Positions 1 through 6,827 of a DNA stretch of 22,688 nt are shown here, in pieces. The position numbers and the translations under genes are program-made. The stretch comes from Fimenecus sp051881355. GTDB taxonomy: Bacteria > Bacillota > Clostridia > Oscillospirales > Acutalibacteraceae. The stretch lies in NCBI GenBank assembly GCA_051881355.1, contig JBJEPS010000028.1, positions 1-22,688 of the forward strand, in the 5' to 3' direction. The notes under the pieces were generated by a model. The model did not search any database. It was not told the DNA's origin and worked only from the letters and a program-made list of their open reading frames with translations. Each line of letters begins with the position of its first letter. Positions within the stretch are counted from its first letter, which is position 1.

Positions 1-10
1 ATTCTACCAT
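1..10 (-). other. possible start of next gene after nifU (partial)
   Basis: An ATG at positions 10-8 on the minus strand opens a frame (M-V-E) that runs off the window. It is preceded by an A-rich stretch with a weak AGG only 3 nt before the ATG. In many Clostridia the gene after nifS-nifU is mnmA (tRNA 2-thiouridylase), but three codons cannot show that. The 71 bases between here and the nifU stop hold a small hairpin (TTGTGC/GCACAA arms) with no U-run behind it in the nifU direction, so read-through from nifU is plausible. Confidence 0.2.
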
Positions 11-81
11 AGACCTGCTTTTTTGTGCTGTCTGCACAACTTGGGGCAGTTCAGCGTGCGTTATCGGCTTGTTTTTTTAGA

Positions 82-516
82 TTATTCCGCGTGGTGGTGC
101 TCGTAATGACAGCTGTCCTCTTGAAACAGCGCGGGGTCATACGCAATCCCGTTTTTGTCGTAATAGTCCTTGACCGCGGCTTTAATTGCCTCCTCGGCAA
201 GCACGGAGCAATGGATTTTCACCGCCGGCAGACCGTCGAGCGCCTCGACCACCGCTTGGTTGGTGAGTTTCAGCGCGTCCTCAATCGGCTTGCCCTTAAT
301 CATATCGGTTGCCATGGAGCTGGTCGCAATCGCCGACGCACAACCGTAGGTGTTGAACTTCACATCGGTGATGATGCCGTCCTGCACCTTGATATACATT
401 TTCATAATATCGCCGCATTTGGCGTTGCCCACCTCGCCGACACCGTCCGCGTCCTCAATTTTGCCGACATTGTGCGGTGTGGCAAAATGCTCCATTACTT
501 TCTCGCTGTATTCCAT
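82..516 (-). CDS. nifU: NifU/IscU-like Fe-S cluster assembly scaffold
   Basis: This is a 144-residue IscU-type scaffold on which [2Fe-2S] or [4Fe-4S] clusters are built from sulfur supplied by the cysteine desulfurase encoded just upstream. The three conserved cluster cysteines are visible: C34 in a C-G-D motif (with D36), C59 in Y-G-C-A, and C103 preceded by H102. The length fits the stand-alone IscU/NifU N-terminal family; there is no Nfu or ferredoxin domain. The C-terminus carries a short His-rich tail after C136. The start at 516 is chosen because its ATG overlaps the nifS stop by one base (TAATG) and has an AGGAAAGAGG ribosome site. An in-frame ATG 36 bases further up has no such support. 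It is translationally coupled to nifS. Confidence 0.95.
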   Translation of the reverse strand: MEYSEKVMEHFATPHNVGKIEDADGVGEVGNAKCGDIMKMYIKVQDGIITDVKFNTYGCASAIATSSMATDMIKGKPIEDALKLTNQAVVEALDGLPAVKIHCSVLAEEAIKAAVKDYYDKNGIAYDPALFQEDSCHYEHHHAE

Positions 517-1697
517 TATGCAAGACCTCTTTCCTTCTGAATTCTCTCCCACAGCGGAGACATACTGCGCAGCCGTTCGATGATTTCGGGTACACAGGAA
601 ATAATATAGTCAACCTCTTCTTCGGTATTGGTTTCACAAAGCGACAACCGCAAAGAGCCGTGCGCGACCTCGTGCGGCAAACCGATGGCAAGCAACACAT
701 GGCTCGGGTCTAAAGAGCCCGAAGTGCACGCAGAGCCCGATGATGCGGAAATCCCTTTCATATCGAGATATAATAAAAGTGATTCGCCCTCGACGCCCTC
801 AAAACTGATATTTACATTACCGGGCAAGCGCTGTTCGCGGTCACCGTTTAAGCGGCTACTGTCAATTTTCAAAAGCCCGTCAATTAAGCGGTCGCGAAGC
901 GCCGTGACCTTAGCGGTATTTTCCGCAAGGTTGTCATTCGCCTCTTTGAGCGCCGCCGCCATACCTGCCATCGCGTAAACCGCCTCGGTACCCGCGCGTC
1001 TGCCGCGTTCTTGACCGCCGCCCTCAATTAAGTTCGGCAGGCGAATGCCCTGTCTGCAATACAGCGCGCCGATGCCCTTCGGTCCGTGGAATTTGTGCGC
1101 TGACATCGACAGCATATCAATATTCTGCGCTTTCACATCTATCTGTAAATGCCCTGCCGCTTGGACGGCGTCCGTGTGAAAGAGCACCCCTTTTTCATGG
1201 CAAACCGCGCCGATTTCGGCGATGGGCTGAATCGTGCCGATTTCATTGTTCGCGTACATCACGGTGACAAGTGCCGTGTCCTCGCGAATGGCGTTTTTCA
1301 CATCTTCGACTTTCACAATTCCGTTTTCGTAAACGGGCAGATACGTGATTTCAAAGCCGTACTGTTCCAGTTTTTTCACCGTGTGCAGCACCGCGTGATG
1401 CTCAAAGCTCGTGGTGATAATATGCTTTTTGCCTTTTTTCGCCATCAACTCAGCGGCGCCTTTAATTGCCCAGTTGTCCGCCTCACTGCCGCCCGAGGTG
1501 AAATAAATCTCGTTTGTCTCGGCGTTTAAGACCTTGGCAATCGTCTCTCGTGCCGCTTGCACACCGTGGTGTGCGGTCTGCCCGATTCTGTAAAGGCTGG
1601 ACGCATTGCCGTAGGTATCTTTTAAATACGGCAGCATTGCCTGCAATGCCGTATCGGACAGCTTTGTCGTTGCGGCATTATCTGCATAAACCTGCAT
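516..1697 (-). CDS. nifS: cysteine desulfurase, NifS/IscS type
   Basis: PLP-dependent enzyme of 393 residues that takes sulfur from L-cysteine and passes it as a persulfide to the NifU scaffold and possibly to tRNA thiolation. Visible landmarks: the N-terminal Y-A-D-N-A-A-T-T motif, H100 in the E-H-H-A-V motif that stacks on PLP, D176 in H-T-D-A-V-Q, the Schiff-base lysine K202 in S-A-H-K-F-H-G-P-K-G, and the catalytic C324 in the loop S-S-G-S-A-C-T-S-G-S. Full length for the group I family. It has its own strong promoter and two palindromes upstream, and overlaps nifU by one base. The metH stop lies only 19 bases before the promoter and no terminator is seen there, so some transcription may also arrive from the metH operon. 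Confidence 0.96.
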   Translation of the reverse strand: MQVYADNAATTKLSDTALQAMLPYLKDTYGNASSLYRIGQTAHHGVQAARETIAKVLNAETNEIYFTSGGSEADNWAIKGAAELMAKKGKKHIITTSFEHHAVLHTVKKLEQYGFEITYLPVYENGIVKVEDVKNAIREDTALVTVMYANNEIGTIQPIAEIGAVCHEKGVLFHTDAVQAAGHLQIDVKAQNIDMLSMSAHKFHGPKGIGALYCRQGIRLPNLIEGGGQERGRRAGTEAVYAMAGMAAALKEANDNLAENTAKVTALRDRLIDGLLKIDSSRLNGDREQRLPGNVNISFEGVEGESLLLYLDMKGISASSGSACTSGSLDPSHVLLAIGLPHEVAHGSLRLSLCETNTEEEVDYIISCVPEIIERLRSMSPLWERIQKERGLA

Positions 1698-1741
1698 AAA
1701 AACATCTCTTTTCTATATATAAAACAATATTTGAATTCCTT

Positions 1742-1764
1742 ATTCATAGTAATTTCCTATGAAT
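1742..1764. promoter_or_regulatory. perfect inverted repeat downstream of the nifS promoter, candidate second Rrf2 operator
   Basis: Arms ATTCATAG (1742-1749) and CTATGAAT (1757-1764) are exact reverse complements separated by 7 bases. The spacing and the T-C-A-T-A core match the palindrome at 1771-1795. It falls just downstream of the expected transcription start, a position from which a bound repressor would block elongation. The perfect symmetry is seen directly; binding by the Rrf2 protein is inferred. Confidence 0.55.
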
Positions 1765-1770
1765 TCGGTA

Positions 1771-1795
1771 ATATCATACAACCAAAGTAGGATAT
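1771..1795. promoter_or_regulatory. candidate Rrf2/IscR operator inside the nifS promoter
   Basis: Plus-strand arms ATATCATAC (1771-1779) and GTAGGATAT (1787-1795) match as an inverted repeat at 8 of 9 positions, with a 7-base spacer. The site covers the whole -10 box and the spacer of the nifS promoter. The same layout (ATAATAC, 7 bases, GTAGGAA) occurs at 5345-5367 in the promoter of the Rrf2 gene, agreeing at 12 of 14 core bases. Two copies at equivalent promoter positions argue for a shared operator, most simply that of the Rrf2 protein encoded at 4853-5287. Confidence 0.65.
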
Positions 1796-1801
1796 TGTCA
1801 A
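1773..1801 (-). promoter_or_regulatory. sigma-A promoter of nifS-nifU
   Basis: On the minus strand, -35 TTGACA (1801-1796) and -10 TATGAT (1778-1773) are separated by 17 bases. The leader to the nifS ATG is about 70 bases and ends in an AAAGAG-type ribosome site. A palindromic operator candidate overlaps the spacer and -10. Confidence 0.8.
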
Positions 1802-1820
1802 TAGCGCGCCTTACAAAACC

Positions 1821-4199
1821 TTACATTTCCGCAAAAAATTTTTCGGCATAGCGCACAGACCCCATTGCATCTTTGGAATAAAAGTCCGCGCCGATGCGGT
1901 CAGCATAGTCTTGCGTCAAGACCGCACCGCCGACCATCACGCGGCATGCGGGGTATTCGCGGTGCAACAGCGCAATGGTTTTTTCCATATTGACCACGGT
2001 GGTGGTCATTAAGGCGCTCAAACCCACCAGCTTCACCTGTTCGCGGCGCGCCGTTTCTAAAATCAATTCGGGGTCTACATCTTTGCCCAAATCGAGCACA
2101 GCAAACCCGTAATTTTCAAGCAACACCTTCACAATATTTTTGCCGATGTCGTGAATATCGCCTTTGACCGTTGCCAATACGATTTTGTGCGCATTTTTAT
2201 TTGCGTCAGGTGTGCCTGTCTCCTGCAAAACCGCTTTGATTTCGTCAAATGCCGCCTTTGCCGCGTCTGCACTCATCAAAAGCTGGGGCAAAAAGATTGT
2301 GCCCTGTTCAAAGCCCTGCCCCACGCGGTCAAGTGCGGGAATTAACTGCGTATTGATAATGTCAAGCGGCGCGGCGGTTTGCAGCAGTTCTTTGGTGCGC
2401 GCCGCCGCCTCGGCTTTTAACCCTTTTTCGACGGCAGACTGCAAATCGCCCGTCGCGGCGGCAGTCGGTGCTACTGTATTATCGGTTGCATTTTGAATGT
2501 ACGCTTCAAAATTTGCGTCCAACCCTTTTAACGCACAGAATGCGTAATATGCGTTCATCATTGCCTCGCTTTTCGGGTTGATAATACCTGCGGACAGTCC
2601 GTTTTCCATTGCCAGCGTAAAAAATGCGGCGTTGATATGGTCGCGCTTTGGGAGACCAAACGAAATATTCGACACGCCCAACACCGTGTGCGCGCCCAAG
2701 GTGTTACGAATATGGTGTAGCGCGTCCAGCGTAATATTGGCGTTTTGCGCGCCCGTGCTGACGGTCATAGCAAGCGTATCAAAAATCAAGTTCTTTTTGT
2801 CGATTCCGTATTCTGCCGCCGTTTTCAAAATCCGTTCGGCAATTTGGATTCTGCCCTCTGCCGTGTCGGGAATCCCGTTTTCATCAAGCGTCAGACACAC
2901 AACCGCGCCGCCGTACTTTTTGGCAAGCGGAAAAACTGCTTCCATCGACTCTTTCTTGCCGTTTACGGAGTTAATCAGCGGTTTGCCGTTATAGATGCGT
3001 AAAGCACGTTCCATGGCAACGGTGTCGGAAGTATCGATTTGCAACGGCAGATTGGTTATCCCTTGCAAGCTCTGCACGGTGCGTTCCAGCACGGCAGGTT
3101 CGTCAATTTCAGGCAGTCCCACATTGACGTCTAAAATGTGTGCGCCCGCGTCAATCTGTGTCGCGGCTTCGGAAAGAATATAGGCTTCGTCGCCGTTTAT
3201 CAGTGCAGCTTTCAACCGTTTTTTGCCCGTGGGGTTGATACGCTCGCCGATGAGCACGGGTTTTTCCCCGAGCGTGACGGTCTTGCCGTAAGAGGTTACG
3301 GCTGTAAAGTTTTTTTGCTTAACAGGTTGCGGCGCAACAGATTTGCACACAGCCGCCGCTTGTAAATGCGCGGGGCTTGTGCCGCAGCAGCCGCCGACCG
3401 CCCAAACGCCTTTGGTATTTGCAATTTTCAACAAATCTTCGGTAAATTCTGTAGGTGTTACATTGTAAGAGGTCACGCCGTCCACGCAGACAGGCAAGCC
3501 CGCATTCGGGTTGACGACTATCGGCGTGCTCGCATATTCCAAGGCTTTTTCCACGAACGGCAACATTTGTTTCGGCCCTAAACCGCAGTTAAAGCCAAAC
3601 GCGTCCACCCCGAAAGATTCTAAGGTCACCACGGCGGTTTCAATATCCGCCCCCGTTAAGAGCTTGCCCTGCGCGTCAAAAATCATCGTGACCACCACGG
3701 GCAAATCGCAGTTTTCTTTTGCGGCAAGCACCGCCGCCTTGATTTCATACAGATCGCCCATAGTTTCAATCAAAATCAAATCCGCACCGTCTGCACCTGC
3801 GCACACCTGTTCTTTGTAAAGTTCATAGGCTTTACAGAATTCCAACTCGCCGTATGGCTTTAACAGTTTGCCTGTCGGCCCCATATCCAAAGCCACAAGC
3901 ACTTCGCGGTCTGCCGCACTTGCCGCCGCACGGGCATTTTCCACCCCTGCGCACACAAGTTGCGGCACAGTGTAGCCCGTACCGACGAATTTCAGCGCAT
4001 TCGCGCCGAAGGTATTGGTTTTTAAAATATCACAGCTAGCGTCTACATAGGCTTTGTGGATTTCCCGAATGACCTCGGGGTGCGTGACATTCCAAATTTC
4101 GGGCAATTCCCCTGCCGCAAGACCGCGCGCTTGCAGCTGTGTGCCCATGGCGCCGTCAAATAACAGCATTTCCTTACCGAAGCGTTCACGAAATCCCAT
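1821..4199 (-). CDS. metH: cobalamin-dependent methionine synthase lacking the reactivation domain
   Basis: A 792-residue MetH that transfers a methyl group from 5-methyltetrahydrofolate to homocysteine through methylcobalamin. Domain order: homocysteine-binding barrel (about 1-285) with zinc ligands C205, C271 and C272; pterin-binding barrel (about 305-570) opening with I-G-E-R-I-N-P-T-G; cobalamin cap (about 585-665); and cobalamin Rossmann domain (about 670-792) with the lower-ligand motif D681-I-H683-D-I-G686. It stops there. The SAM-binding activation domain of the roughly 1200-residue E. coli type is absent and is instead encoded by the gene immediately upstream. The start at 4199 is preferred over an in-frame ATG at 4247 because an AAGGAAGAGG site precedes it and the family N-terminus begins here. 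It overlaps the upstream gene by 14 bases, indicating coupling. Confidence 0.95.
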   Translation of the reverse strand: MGFRERFGKEMLLFDGAMGTQLQARGLAAGELPEIWNVTHPEVIREIHKAYVDASCDILKTNTFGANALKFVGTGYTVPQLVCAGVENARAAASAADREVLVALDMGPTGKLLKPYGELEFCKAYELYKEQVCAGADGADLILIETMGDLYEIKAAVLAAKENCDLPVVVTMIFDAQGKLLTGADIETAVVTLESFGVDAFGFNCGLGPKQMLPFVEKALEYASTPIVVNPNAGLPVCVDGVTSYNVTPTEFTEDLLKIANTKGVWAVGGCCGTSPAHLQAAAVCKSVAPQPVKQKNFTAVTSYGKTVTLGEKPVLIGERINPTGKKRLKAALINGDEAYILSEAATQIDAGAHILDVNVGLPEIDEPAVLERTVQSLQGITNLPLQIDTSDTVAMERALRIYNGKPLINSVNGKKESMEAVFPLAKKYGGAVVCLTLDENGIPDTAEGRIQIAERILKTAAEYGIDKKNLIFDTLAMTVSTGAQNANITLDALHHIRNTLGAHTVLGVSNISFGLPKRDHINAAFFTLAMENGLSAGIINPKSEAMMNAYYAFCALKGLDANFEAYIQNATDNTVAPTAAATGDLQSAVEKGLKAEAAARTKELLQTAAPLDIINTQLIPALDRVGQGFEQGTIFLPQLLMSADAAKAAFDEIKAVLQETGTPDANKNAHKIVLATVKGDIHDIGKNIVKVLLENYGFAVLDLGKDVDPELILETARREQVKLVGLSALMTTTVVNMEKTIALLHREYPACRVMVGGAVLTQDYADRIGADFYSKDAMGSVRYAEKFFAEM

Positions 4200-4848
4200 T
4201 TTCCTCTTCCTTTCTGTATGCACAGTCCGTATTGTCACACAGCGCACAGCCGCGTTTATCGCAAAGCTCTGCTTCGCGCGTTAAGCCGATAAATGCCGTC
4301 ACGGACTTGGTCGGCAGCATTAAGCAGGACTCTGTCAGCACAAGCCCTATGCGTTTTGTAATTTCCAACAGCGAGAACAAATCCTTTTGCGCAGTAAGCG
4401 CCATATCGCCGTATCCCGGTGAAAACCGCGGGCGCAAATACCAACCGTTTTTGTTTTCTTTGGCGGCAATTTCAGCACAAACCTCGTCGCAGTAGCTTTC
4501 GGTTGCGGCGGCAAGTACCGCCTGCGCCACAGCAGCTTTGGCGCTGTCGGTCGCCGAATAGCGGCGCAAAAGCCTGTCCGCCCCCGCGCCGAGCGTTGCG
4601 GCAAATACCAAAACGCGCTCGCAGGTGCGCAAATGGCGGCAAAGCTTTTCACTGTCAAACACCTTGTCGCCGATTTTGACTTCCCGTTTCGACAAAAAGA
4701 CGAGCGGGAACTCCCCGTATATGCTTTTCGGCTGAATTTCCGTTTGCATCACAGTTTCCACCTCATCAATCAAATGCAAGGTGGCTTCGTCCGGTGCGTT
4801 TTGCCGAAATCCCAAATAGCGCAATACTTCTTTTTCGGATATTTTCAT
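4186..4848 (-). CDS. stand-alone methionine synthase reactivation-domain protein
   Basis: A 220-residue protein resembling the C-terminal SAM-binding activation domain of MetH, which reductively remethylates oxidised cob(II)alamin. The family signature R-x-R-F-S-P-G-Y-G-D is at 139-148, followed by K-R-I-G-L-V-L-T-E-S (165-174) and P-T-K-S-V-T-A (179-185). It presumably works in trans on the truncated MetH encoded next, with which it overlaps by 14 bases. The C-terminus adds four cysteines (C196, C201, C204, C209) that look like a metal or Fe-S site not found in E. coli MetH. The start at 4848 leaves a 4-base gap after the Rrf2 stop and has an AAGGG ribosome site; an earlier ATG at 4908 would overlap that gene by more than 50 bases. 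Confidence 0.88.
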   Translation of the reverse strand: MKISEKEVLRYLGFRQNAPDEATLHLIDEVETVMQTEIQPKSIYGEFPLVFLSKREVKIGDKVFDSEKLCRHLRTCERVLVFAATLGAGADRLLRRYSATDSAKAAVAQAVLAAATESYCDEVCAEIAAKENKNGWYLRPRFSPGYGDMALTAQKDLFSLLEITKRIGLVLTESCLMLPTKSVTAFIGLTREAELCDKRGCALCDNTDCAYRKEEENGIS

Positions 4849-4852
4849 TCTG

Positions 4853-5287
4853 TTATCCCTTATTACAGCAGGTCTTTTTTGTTTTCTGCTTTTCCACCAA
4901 ATACGCAAGCGTTATCGAGTCCACCGCTTCGTTAATTGCGTCCAAAACATTTTGCCAAACCTCATAGGTCACACAGTCGGCGCAGTTTTCACAGCGGTGT
5001 TCTTCTTCGAGGCACGAAACCGGCGCCAAGCTCCCCTCGGTCACGCGCAAAATGCCGCCGACAGTGTAATTTTCGGGGGATTTGGTTAGTTTATACCCCC
5101 CCTGCTTGCCGCGCGTACTTTCCACAAAACCCGCCGCCGACAGAAGCTTAATAATCTGCTCCAAATACTTTTCGGAAATTCCCTGTCTGTGGGCTATCGT
5201 TTTAATCGAAATATAGCCCTCGTCCGTATGCATGGCAAGGTCTAACATCAGCCGCAGTGCATACCGCCCTTTCGTGGAAATTTTCAT
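4853..5287 (-). CDS. Rrf2-family transcriptional regulator, IscR-like
   Basis: A 144-residue Rrf2 regulator. The winged helix-turn-helix spans about 1-65 (M-K-I-S-T-K-G-R-Y-A start; S-E-K-Y-L-E-Q-I recognition helix; R-G-x-x-G-G-Y wing). A dimer helix with four cysteines (C92, C99, C102, C105) follows. E. coli IscR holds its [2Fe-2S] cluster with cysteines at 92, 98 and 104, so an Fe-S sensing role is likely. A sulfur-sensing CymR-like role is the alternative but fits less well with the cysteines. First gene of the operon with the MetH activation protein and metH. Ribosome site AGAGGG 8 bases before the ATG. A palindrome within its own promoter recurs in the nifS promoter, suggesting autoregulation plus control of nifSU. 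Confidence 0.92.
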   Translation of the reverse strand: MKISTKGRYALRLMLDLAMHTDEGYISIKTIAHRQGISEKYLEQIIKLLSAAGFVESTRGKQGGYKLTKSPENYTVGGILRVTEGSLAPVSCLEEEHRCENCADCVTYEVWQNVLDAINEAVDSITLAYLVEKQKTKKTCCNKG

Positions 5288-5342
5288 TGCCGTTTCCCTC
5301 TTTTATTCGCATCAATTTGTATATAGCATTTCCGTCCGAACT

Positions 5343-5371
5343 ATAATAATACAAAAATGGTAGGAATTCAA
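5343..5371 (-). promoter_or_regulatory. sigma-A promoter of the rrf2-metH operon
   Basis: On the minus strand, -35 TTGAAT (5371-5366) and -10 TATTAT (5348-5343) are 17 bases apart. The leader is about 50 bases. It is back-to-back with the pdp promoter (5390-5418). Confidence 0.7.
5345..5367. promoter_or_regulatory. candidate Rrf2 autoregulatory operator
   Basis: Plus-strand arms AATAATAC (5345-5352) and GTAGGAAT (5360-5367) with a 7-base spacer fill the space between the -35 and -10 of the rrf2 promoter. The right arm is essentially identical to that at 1787-1793. The left arm is less symmetrical, so the match to the nifS site is the main evidence. The pdp -35 lies 22 bases further on, so an effect on pdp is possible but not implied. 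Confidence 0.55.
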
Positions 5372-5389
5372 CCTGTTTTTTACAATTCC

Positions 5390-5418
5390 TTGACGAAGCG
5401 TACAAAAAAGGGTACTAT
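5390..5418 (+). promoter_or_regulatory. sigma-A promoter of pdp
   Basis: TTGACG (5390-5395), 17-base spacer, TACTAT (5413-5418). The leader to the ATG at 5450 is about 25 bases and contains GGAGG at 5437-5441. Confidence 0.75.
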
Positions 5419-5449
5419 ACAATCAGAAATTACCTTGGAGGCGCACTTT

Positions 5450-6751
5450 ATGCGAATGCTCGATATTTTGGAACACAAGCGGTGCAAAAAAGAACTAACG
5501 GACCGAGAAATTTCGTTTTTTGTAAATGGCTTTACGAACGCGGAAATTCCCGATTATCAAATGTCCGCACTGTTAATGACGATTTGCTTAAACGGTATGA
5601 CCGAACGGGAAACCGCAACGCTTACCGATTGTATGGCACATTCGGGCGATATGCTGGATTTGTCGGATTTAGGGCATACAACCGCCGACAAGCACTCCAC
5701 AGGCGGTGTGGGCGACAAAACCACCTTGCTTGTTGCGCCGATTTGTGCGGCAGCAGGCATAAAAATCGCAAAAATGAGTGGGCGGGGTCTTGGGCACACC
5801 GGTGGCACGATTGACAAATTAGAAAGTATTCCGGGATTTCGTGTATCACTTTCCGAAGCAGAATTTAAAACACAGGTGCAGGCAATCGGGCTTGCCGTTA
5901 TAGGGCAGACCGCCGACCTTGCGCCCGCCGACAAAAAGCTGTACGCGCTTCGAGACGCAAGCGGTACGGTGAACAGCATTCCGCTGATTGCGTCCTCGAT
6001 TATGAGCAAAAAGCTCGCGGCAGGGGCAAAAAATATTGCGCTCGATGTAAAATGCGGCAGTGGGGCGTTTATGCAAACGGTCGATGACGCGCGCGCATTG
6101 GCAGAGGAAATGGTGCGCATCGGAAAAACCTGCGGCAGAAATACCGCGGCGGTAATCACCGATATGGACTCTCCCTTAGGCACACACATCGGCAACGCCT
6201 TGGAGGTTACTGAAGCATGCGCTGTTTTGCGCGGCAAGGGTGCGGCGGACTTGCGGGAACTCTGCCTGATTTTGAGCGCACATTTAATTGCCATGGCAAC
6301 ACAAACCGATTATGACGCTGCCTACTGCACGGCAGAACGCGTTTTGCAAAGCGGCGAAGCCTTTGAAAAACTTTGTCAAATGGTGCGTGCGCAAGGCGGC
6401 GACGTTTCTGTGTTGGAACAAGACACCTGTTTTTTGCAAGCGGCAGTCTCCCGCGAAGTCAAAGCGCCAAAAGACGGCTTTATCGCGCGTATGCAAACGC
6501 AAACGGTTGGGGAAAGCGCGTCGCTGTTGGGCGCGGGGCGCGAGACCAAAGAAAGCACATTGGACTACGCTGCAGGCATTGTCCTCTGCAAGAAAACGGG
6601 TGATTTTGTAAAGCAAGGCGAAACACTCGCCACGCTGTACGCCGCAACAGATGAAAAATGCCGCGCAGGTGAACAGCGGTTTTTGGAAAGCCTGACATTT
6701 TCTGAAATTAAGCCCCCAAAAACGCCGCTAATTCTCGGCACGGTGGAATAA
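5450..6751 (+). CDS. pdp: pyrimidine-nucleoside phosphorylase
   Basis: A 433-residue enzyme of the thymidine/pyrimidine nucleoside phosphorylase family. It splits uridine, thymidine and deoxyuridine with phosphate into base plus (deoxy)ribose-1-phosphate for salvage in the cytosol. The phosphate-binding motif K-H-S-T-G-G-V-G-D-K is at 81-90, and the family signature S-G-R-G-L-G-H-T-G-G-T-I-D-K-L-E-S is at 110-126. The pyrimidine-binding stretch Y-A-L-R-D-A-S-G-T-V follows, and a C-terminal alpha/beta domain completes the fold. Length equals that of well-known Gram-positive Pdp enzymes. The start at 5450 follows GGAGG by 8 bases. An in-frame ATG at 5357 is rejected because the promoter lies downstream of it. 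The transcript is monocistronic, ending at the 6763-6808 terminator. Confidence 0.95.
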   Translation: MRMLDILEHKRCKKELTDREISFFVNGFTNAEIPDYQMSALLMTICLNGMTERETATLTDCMAHSGDMLDLSDLGHTTADKHSTGGVGDKTTLLVAPICAAAGIKIAKMSGRGLGHTGGTIDKLESIPGFRVSLSEAEFKTQVQAIGLAVIGQTADLAPADKKLYALRDASGTVNSIPLIASSIMSKKLAAGAKNIALDVKCGSGAFMQTVDDARALAEEMVRIGKTCGRNTAAVITDMDSPLGTHIGNALEVTEACAVLRGKGAADLRELCLILSAHLIAMATQTDYDAAYCTAERVLQSGEAFEKLCQMVRAQGGDVSVLEQDTCFLQAAVSREVKAPKDGFIARMQTQTVGESASLLGAGRETKESTLDYAAGIVLCKKTGDFVKQGETLATLYAATDEKCRAGEQRFLESLTFSEIKPPKTPLILGTVE

Positions 6752-6762
6752 AAGGCAAAAAC

Positions 6763-6808
6763 AAGTCCCCCGCAGAATTGTCAACCGACAGTTCTGCGGG
6801 GGACTTTT
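6763..6808. terminator. bidirectional Rho-independent terminator between pdp and fhs
   Basis: Perfect 15-bp arms (6763-6777 and 6792-6806) continue inward through a T-G wobble and TGTC/GACA to an AACC tetraloop, giving about 20 bp of stem. TTTT follows on the plus strand. On the minus strand the stem is followed by GTTTTTG. It serves the convergent pdp and fhs transcripts. Confidence 0.92.
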
Positions 6809-6827
6809 ATAAGATATACAGAGATAT

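Noticed and set aside
11..81. Terminator after nifU
   Set aside because: The only hairpin has 6-bp arms and is followed by A residues, not U, in the direction of nifU transcription.
4849..5342. Cobalamin or SAM riboswitch controlling metH
   Set aside because: The transcript leader is about 50 bases before rrf2 and only 4 bases lie between rrf2 and the next gene; no room or motif for either riboswitch.
5363..5389. GGAATT/AATTCC inverted repeat between the rrf2 and pdp promoters
   Set aside because: Six-base arms with a 15-base spacer in A/T-rich sequence; likely chance and not repeated at nifS.
5357..5449. N-terminal extension of pdp from an ATG at 5357
   Set aside because: The pdp promoter (5390-5418) is downstream of that ATG, there is no ribosome site, and the protein from 5450 has exactly the family length.
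5557..6294. Open frame of 245 codons antisense to pdp
   Set aside because: Same reason: a shadow of the pdp coding frame with low-complexity Ser/Ala composition.
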